DNA of 64,000 bases, taken from assembly GCF_000264995.1 (NCBI RefSeq), contig NW_006767445.1, forward strand, positions 256,370-320,369. Direction: 5' to 3'. This DNA comes from Punctularia strigosozonata HHB-11173 SS5. Its lineage: Eukaryota; Basidiomycota; Agaricomycetes; Corticiales; Punctulariaceae. This document shows positions 57,604 to 64,000 of this stretch, piece after piece (the stretch's first letter is position 1; every line of letters starts with the position of its first letter). The notes under the pieces are model-generated. The model was not told where the DNA came from, did not search any database, and worked only from the letters and a program-made list of their open reading frames with translations. A program made the position numbers and the translations under genes.

Positions 57604-59086
57604 TCAGATGAGCAACATCTTCGTCAGATTGCTGCGTAATATGATGCTGAAACGCCGAAGTGAGCAAGGAGGGTCCGGTAACTTCCCGCATATACGCAGG
57701 AAAAAGAAAGAAAAAAAAAAAAAAAACACCGCCGGACGGAGGAAGAAGACTCACTCCTCGACTGCGGCCAGCACCGCCCGCAACAGCGTCGTGTCCGTTG
57801 CCGTCGTGAAGCTATCGAAGGGAAAGCAATAGGATCAGGAACGAAAATTTCGTGACGCAGAGCAGGCAGAGATGGTACGCACTGGACGTAGATCTCGCGG
57901 TCTTTGCCCCGCCCCGCTTTCGCGGCGAGCTTGACGAACCGGGAGCGGAAGTATTCCCGCCCGGCGCGGGCGTCGCCGGGGGCGCCCTCATAGTCGGGGA
58001 AGAAATCTTTGATGTTCGAGTGCTGGATCTTCTGCTCGAAGAGATCCTGCTTGTTCAAGAAGAGGATCTACGCGACAAAAAAATCCGCGTCAGTTTGAGA
58101 CAAGAATTGGGAGATGGGAGAGATACGCACGATCGACGTCTGCTTGAACCACGCCGAGGTGCATATCGAGTCGAAGATCGTCATCGCGTCCTGCATCTGG
58201 TGCGCGTCCTTGTCCTCGACGAGGCACTGGTCGTACCCGCTCAAGCTCGCGAGGAACAAGATGCTCGTCACGTCCTGGAAACAGTGTATCCACTTCCGCC
58301 GCTCGCTCTTCTGCCCACCGACGTCGACGACGAGGAGCTCCTTATCGTTGAACGTGATCTTCGTCTCCGTGATCCCGATCGTCCGCGCGCGCGTGTGCAC
58401 GATGTCCTGCTCCGTCGGCCGATAGTCCGGCGCGAACAGCACGTCCAGCTGCTCGTAGAAGTACGTCAAACTGTGAAAACGCGCGAGAAGGAAAAAGAAA
58501 GTAGTCGTCGTTAGAACGGCGGCTTCGCTGTCGGGGAACGCAAGCAAATACTGACTTTTCCGGCAACGCGGCCTCGTTTCCCCGCAGAACGGCGGCCCGC
58601 ACGTTCTTGTCCTGCCAAAGCGCGCGTAGCGGCTCGCGGTACTCCGCCGGGAACGGCTCGCCGTCCTTCACGTCCGGCGCGGCGTCGATCAGGTCCACGT
58701 ATCCCTCGTTCTCCGGGGCGAGCTTGAGGCCGAAGTCGTCCATGGCGTCGAGGACGTAGCGCATGCCGTGCGTGAGGTTGCCGAACACGAGCTGGCGGTA
58801 GTGCTCGACCTCCTGCGCCGAAAAGTCGACGTGGTGGATGAGGCGCATCTGCTTGAGGATCGTGGATTTGCCCGAGTCGCCCGAGCCGAGGAGGAGGACT
58901 TTGATCTGCTTGTCGAGCGTCGCTTTCGCCTGGGTACGCATATATGCACACGTCGATGAGCGGGAGTGTCGTCCGGGAGAAGATGAGAGAGATGCGCACC
59001 TCCTTGAGCTCGCGCTCGACCTCCCGGTGCTTCCGCTTGTCCTCCTCGGAGACGAGTGGACCCTCAGACGATAGACAGGCTCCCAT
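57604..59086 (-). CDS. Heterotrimeric G protein alpha subunit
   Basis: Six exons. The start MGACLSSEG at 59086 has Gly2 and Cys4 for myristoylation and palmitoylation. The GTP-binding elements are complete: P-loop LLLGSGDSGKST, switch I RARTIGITETKI, switch II DVGGQKSERRKW, FLNKQDLF and TTATDTT. The helical domain follows the P-loop region (QLVFGNLTHGMRYVLDAMDD). The last exon is easily missed. A 5' part ending VED joins over an intron containing a long poly-T run (57711-57726 region) to IILRSNLTKMLLI, with the stop at 57604-57606. Without this splice the protein would end at AAVEE. G-alpha subunits relay signals from seven-helix receptors at the plasma membrane. The C-terminal receptor-contacting tail (NLTKMLLI) lacks the Cys of Gi types and the usual ESG sequence, so it is a divergent subunit of the kind expanded in mushrooms. 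Confidence 0.92.
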
Positions 59087-60740
59087 GGTTGCGAAACGAA
59101 CGAGTTTACAAGCGCGAGTCGGGACGAAAAGCGAAGAAGAGAGAAACAGATATCAGACGTCCGCCGTACGGGCGTTGAATGGGTAGGGCGGAAGAAAGGC
59201 AAAGGCGGGAGGAGGGAGCGCAGATACCGTTTAAGCACCGCGTCTATAGAAGGACCCGAGAATCCTGGGTGACCGCCTGATGCCGCGGTGATGCCTCGCA
59301 CGGGGGGAGGTCGACGCCGTTCGTTGGTTCCCGTCCGGAGCGAGATCGCGGCGCTGCTGATAACGACGGCGGGAGCGTCAGCCTCTCACAGGGAGAAGGG
59401 AGAAACAGAGAGAGGGCGGGAACGGGGAGCGGGAGCGGGGAGGAAGAAGAGGAATACGAGCCGACGGCGGCGGACCGCGACGTTATATCGACGCGGGCGC
59501 GGCATAAATTGGTCGAGAAATTGGAAAATGGGTTTGACTCCAGGCCATGGCACAGGCTTCTCGGCAATCAAATCGCGCTCGCGCTTGGGAGCCGCTGCGT
59601 AATTGAACGCACAACTTCACCGCGGGACAGCGGCCTGTTGTCCGACGTTTGACTCGGGGCAAGATCCTCCCGCCCGCACACCTGCAGATGTATGAACGAA
59701 CCAGCGCGCTTTCGAAACGCGTTTGGACGGACGGAGAGGGCGGAACTTGCGCTTTTGCGAGCTGACAAAGCGCCTCGATCAAAGCGCCGCCAACGCAGAA
59801 AGCAGAAAGTTTCCTAATAAGGTGCCTGGCGCTTTTACCTCCGGGATTTCTGCGCCTTCGTGGCAACAATAATGGACCGCACCCCCAGAGATCTTCTCAC
59901 AAGAAAAATTGTGCTTTAACTGCCTGTATCATACCCTCCAACGTCGAGAGGTGAACTGCAAGCCCATCGACGCTGGCGACAAAGCATGTCGTAGCCCGAG
60001 CGGAGGCCAGGCGGCCGTTAAGGAGGCTTCGCGGAGTTCATAGAGCCACTCAAAACAATTGCGGAGTTTGCATCAAGTGCATGGCCCAGGTCGCGCTCGC
60101 TTGGACGAGAGAGGGCAGAAAGAAGACGCGTACGTAATCACCCCCGCCCAATCGTCTTCCGTTCCGCTCGTCGCGCCTTGACTGACAGCGCGTATGGACT
60201 GTACTAATAGTAGCGCACCGCGAGCCTGGATGACGGCGTCGATCTGGTGCACCAACGCCGTAGTCGTCGTGGAAGTCAAATTGACTGTCAAATACATATG
60301 ACGGAGGCGCCTGTGCGCGATCGTCACATCCGAAATGCATTTATGTCAGTACGTGAAACCGAAACTCGATCAGGTATGTATGCGCTTTACGTCCTGGCGT
60401 CATGGCTGGCTCCATGACAACGGCACCCCCCCGGCAAGCGTCACCGTCAGAAAAAACGGCGGTCGACGCCTAAATAATCGTAGCCTTCGCGATTCGCGGC
60501 CCAGGACCCGCGCGCTTCGCACGCCGCGGCGAACTTCATATGCGGGGTACGCGAGCGCATAGGTACATGACGACCGGACGATTATTATTGGCGAAGGCCA
60601 AAGCTATTTGATGGAATAATCTCTGCAACCCTGGTGCGTATGTACACAGAGAAACGCAAGAGCAAAAGCATAACGACCGGACGATCCCACCCAACGAAAA
60701 CTCCAACAACACCCTCGAACCATGCAGTGCGACACTGCGC
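59087..60740. other. Intergenic region between P450 paralogue 2 and G-alpha
   Basis: About 1.65 kb holding the G-alpha promoter and the P450 3' end. There are purine-rich stretches (GAGAGAGGGCGGG) near 59395-59460. No gene, RNA gene or repeat was recognised. Confidence 0.45.
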
Positions 60741-63350
60741 TCAGGACCGCTTCGCGAGCGCGAGCCTCATCGGCATGTGCGGTGGGTCGCCCTCGCGGCC
60801 CTTGACGCACGGGATCTGAACCGCGCTCAACCTCCAAACGATCTCGTCCTTCGAGGGCGAGAAGACAAAGTTCTCGACGAGAACCGACAGGATGACCTCT
60901 GTCGAGTTAGACGTCAGTCGGCGTTATCGAGCGGAACCGGAGGATCGAAGGTTAGATATGTAGACGTACTCATCTCCAACTCGGAGAACTTGAATCCGCT
61001 AAAAAGAATTGGGGCGGTATCGAGCGTCAGGCACGCACATCGCTGTGAGGTTACGTGTCAAAATCAACTCACATGCACGCTCTGCCTCCGCCGATGAAGG
61101 TTAACCTAATATACGCGGGACCGGTTAGCCAATGCGATCTCGCGAATTCATGGCTATGCTCACAAATTGGAGTAGACGCCGGGCACCTTCGCCGCCGCGA
61201 CGCTGTCGGGGAGCGGCTCCAGCCAGCGCTCCGGGCGCCACTCCGCCGCGTCCTCGCCCCATATGAGCGGGCTCCGGTTCGTGCCCGCGATAGACACGAG
61301 CACGGTCTGGTTGTCGCGCACGGGGAGCTCGTTGATCGTCTGCCCGTTGGTGAGCGTCACCGGCCAGCTGAGCGGGATGGAGATGTCCTTCCGTGCGCTG
61401 TCGTGGTGCAAGTCACGTCAGGTTCGCTCGTAAATGCGAGGATGAGAGAGGGCGGGACTGACGTGCGTTGTTGGACGGTCGAGGGCGCGTGTCTGTGGAA
61501 CGTCGGTCAATGGCAGTCCCCTGAAAGAATGTTTTGGTGAGATAACTCACAATCGCAGAGTTTCTCGGCAGATCGCATCAAGGTACGCTGCGTATTCGTA
61601 TAATCAGCGAGACGGCTCCACGCCGAACCGGACAACCTACGCAAGCCCATCAACTTGTCATAGTCGAGGTTCCCGTACTCGGCGCGAGCCTCCGTAACCT
61701 CCTTGCGCAACCTCTCCTGCCGCTCCTGGTCGTTCGAGAGCATATACAGGATACGCGACAACGCAGAGCTCGTCGTATCCTGCGACAGAGACGGGAGGAA
61801 CGGGTGCGTGAGAATCATGCTGGGTAGCCGCAACAACCCTCGCAGAAGAAAAGGCCAGAACGGAACGTCCCACTCACATGCGCAGCGAATATCAGCGTGT
61901 TCATTTGTCCGAGGAGTTCATCCTCCGACAATCGGTCCTTCTCCGCTGCCGCCATGTTCGCTCGCACTATCGCAGTACGAAGAAAACAAAGTGAATTAAA
62001 CAACAGGCCGAGCTTGCCGAGGTCCAGTGCACTCACACAGGGTGCTCATGATGTCCTTGCCGTCGCCGACCTGGGACCCGATCGCACCGTCTCCGGCGAG
62101 GAGCGCCTCCTTCTTCTTGTTGTACACCTCCAGGCTCTTGTTGTGCATGATATCGACGATCGCGCGGATCTTCTTCACGCGCTTGAGTGGGAGATGTCTG
62201 ACGATGATGCGGCGCAGCCAGAGCGGGAGCGTCTGGTCGGCGAGCGTCCAGAGCGGTCGGAACGGCAGTAACGTGAATAGAGCCGGCCTGAAAGGTGAAA
62301 CAACCAGCACGTTAGGGGCGCTTTGGCGGAAGAATGAATAGGTAGGAAAGACGCACAGGAGTTGCTTGGTTGCGGTCCCGTACACATTCTCCACGTTCTC
62401 GTCAAGCGCTTGGAAGGAGTACCCGAGACCACCGACGCCGACGAACTCGAGGGCGGCACGGGACATCCACTTGAGCATGTCGATCTCTTCCTCGCCGGAC
62501 TGGACCTTCCTGGCGAGCACATCGCGAAGCTGCGGTGGCACGCGCCCGTCCGTCAGCCACGACTGGGCAAAAGCGGGTTATGCAGGAGTGAGCGTCACCT
62601 GCTCCGTGAGGTCGTAGAAGATGGGCACGAGAGCGCGCATGTGGCCCGGAGAGAACACGGGGTTGAGCATCTTCCGTTGCCTGTCATACTTGTCAGCGAT
62701 CCCATTTCATTTCTGGACGTATCGATCGTCGCGTACTGTCGGTGTTGCTCGCCTATACACTGTCGTCAGCATGTGTACCTGGAAATAAACGATGGCAGCG
62801 CACCGAGACTGGAAAGAAGCCCAGCGCCGAAAATTACGCGATTGGAACTGCGAAGAACGCGGGATGAGTGGGGAAGATCGAAAAAGGGAGGTTCCGTTCG
62901 ACGCACGCGATGAAACCGGAGGTTTCCTCGAAGACGTACTGGTCCTTGACGAGGATGTGGTGCAGCGCGCGGGGATCGGAGATGTATAGTTGTTGATCCT
63001 GGAACCGACGCGCGGTCAACGCTGATGAACGGAAAGTGCGTCGGGCAGACGAAGTGCGCGGCGTACCCCAAAGAGGGCATTGATCTGCACTACGCCCCCG
63101 TATCTCAGCGGCAGCATGTGGTGGAACGACATTCCGTCGTATGAGAAGATTTGTTTCAGGTTGCCTGGTGTGCCGTCATCGTCATCGCCCGGTACGTCGT
63201 AGGTAGTATGCTCTTACCTGTGATGAAAGATTGCGAAGGAGGACCAGGGAGGCCCTTGATCGCGGACTTGGTCACGGATCGGTCATACAGGTACCAGAGG
63301 CCCCATAAAACCGGGCATGTAACGGCCAGTACGAGCACGTCGTTAGCCAT
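60741..63350 (-). CDS. Cytochrome P450 monooxygenase (paralogue 2)
   Basis: The start is ATG at 63350 (MANDVLVLAVTCPVLWGLW, membrane anchor) and the last exon is 60898-60741. The exon chain mirrors the P450 at 19753-22205, with the introns I checked at the same codons. Motifs include LPGPPSQS, ALSRILYMLSND, K-helix ETLR, WRPERW and the heme loop FIGGGRACIGFKF. The two proteins share long identical runs (for example FQALDEN, FRPLWTLAD, IAGTNRSPLIWG), so they are close paralogues. This copy lies in opposite orientation some 40 kb away. No frameshift or stop was found in the exons traced. Function: a membrane-bound monooxygenase of unknown substrate. The region between the first two exons of the reductase-side helices (62290-62360) carries a longer intron than its twin. 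Confidence 0.9.
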
Positions 63351-63420
63351 GGCGAGAGTAGTCGATATGATAGCGTTGCGCCTCGCTGCAAGAGACAATC
63401 AGGGTGCGCGGAGCCAGTCA

Positions 63421-63429
63421 TCTTATACT
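63421..63429 (-). promoter_or_regulatory. TATA box of P450 paralogue 2
   Basis: On the minus strand GAGTATAAGA lies about 70 bp before the ATG at 63350. Motif and spacing only. Confidence 0.45.
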
Positions 63430-64000
63430 CCCATGGTCGTTGCGAGTATATAATCATGTTCGTCTAATAGTCGGCACATACATACCCGACGCTTGCACCT
63501 TGTTCCCATCGGGCTCTGAGAAAAGCCACGCAAAGTCCATTCATGTCAGGCAACAAGGCGCGCTACACGTCAAGGTGCTCTGGTCATTGCGCTTCGCCTT
63601 CCCTATGGAAAGCAAGAGTGAGCAGCTCATTTGCCGAGTTCATTTGGCTAAGCGAGGGCTGTGCTGTGACTGGGACCCCGGATACCGGCTATTTCAATGC
63701 GTATACTGCAGTTATCAGTGTACATACAGCATGAAGTCAATGCCATTCCTGAAATTCCGAAGACGGGTGCCCACGTACTCTTAATACTGTAGTTGTAATA
63801 TTCTGGCTGTTGACATTGGGCACAGGAAGATATGATCTAAGCCATACATGTGCACAACCTAAGACATCAGCAGTGCACTGCGATTGTCTGGTCCATCACT
63901 TTCAGAGCGTCCTCCTTCCTCACATTGGGATTTGTGATCCTCTGCGTGTTGCACTTGAAGTACATTGCCGGGGCATAGGGATGATAGGTGCTAGACGGAG
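63430..64000. other. Window end, no gene seen
   Basis: About 570 bp upstream of P450 paralogue 2. The plus-strand frame at 63404-63784 has no recognisable content. Nothing is annotated. Confidence 0.4.

Noticed and set aside
57852-58514. 220-codon plus-strand ORF
   Set aside because: Antisense to the G-alpha gene, where the switch regions are clearly encoded on minus.

Overview
The window is a stretch of a filamentous basidiomycete genome, most likely an Agaricomycete; Polyporales is a guess from gene content. Genes are cut by many GT-AG introns of about 48-68 nt. The gene families are typical of wood- or litter-decay mushrooms: a short secreted tyrosinase, an NRPS-like A-T-R reductase, P450 paralogues, F-box/LRR proteins, an expanded BCS1-type AAA protein and a G-alpha subunit. 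There are no bacterial or viral features. I rebuilt gene models by matching splice sites and codon phase to conserved protein motifs; no alignment could be run.

Layout. 1-3.2 kb: 3' part of a Ser-rich unknown protein. 3.9-5.7 kb (-): tyrosinase with 12 exons. 5.7-8.9 kb: no gene seen. 8.9-10.7 kb (-): F-box protein. 12-24 kb: accessory block of secondary-metabolism type, holding an intact NRPS-like A-T-R reductase (17 exons), a small glycine-rich stress-type protein, two truncated megasynthase 3' ends (PKS KR/ACP on -, NRPS-like reductase on +) meeting around a MITE-like inverted repeat, an intact P450 (16 exons) and a D-amino-acid oxidase. 24.6-26.9 kb: LRR protein and a second small stress-type protein.

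27-39 kb is a conserved housekeeping block, all on -: CK2 alpha, the eIF2-alpha kinase GCN2, a second diverged CK2 alpha, and ribosomal protein L8. 41-42.9 kb (-): secreted GH13 alpha-amylase. 43.9-45.5 kb (+): extended SDR reductase. 45.5-52.3 kb: gene-poor, with only short repeats. 52.4-56 kb (-): membrane-anchored hotdog thioesterase and BCS1-like ATPase. 57.6-59.1 kb (-): G-alpha subunit. 60.7-63.4 kb (-): second P450, a close paralogue of the one at 20-22 kb.

How the parts may work together. The best candidate for an undescribed system is the 12-24 kb locus. The NRPS-like enzyme should activate a carboxylic or amino acid and release it reductively as an aldehyde or alcohol. A P450 and a D-amino-acid oxidase lie downstream on the same strand, and a tyrosinase lies nearby. 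The product cannot be read from the sequence. The GCN2 gene bracketed by two CK2-alpha genes is the most striking arrangement of signalling genes. Two genes carry in-frame microexons of 12 and 9 nt that encode conserved motif residues and would be missed by automatic gene finders.
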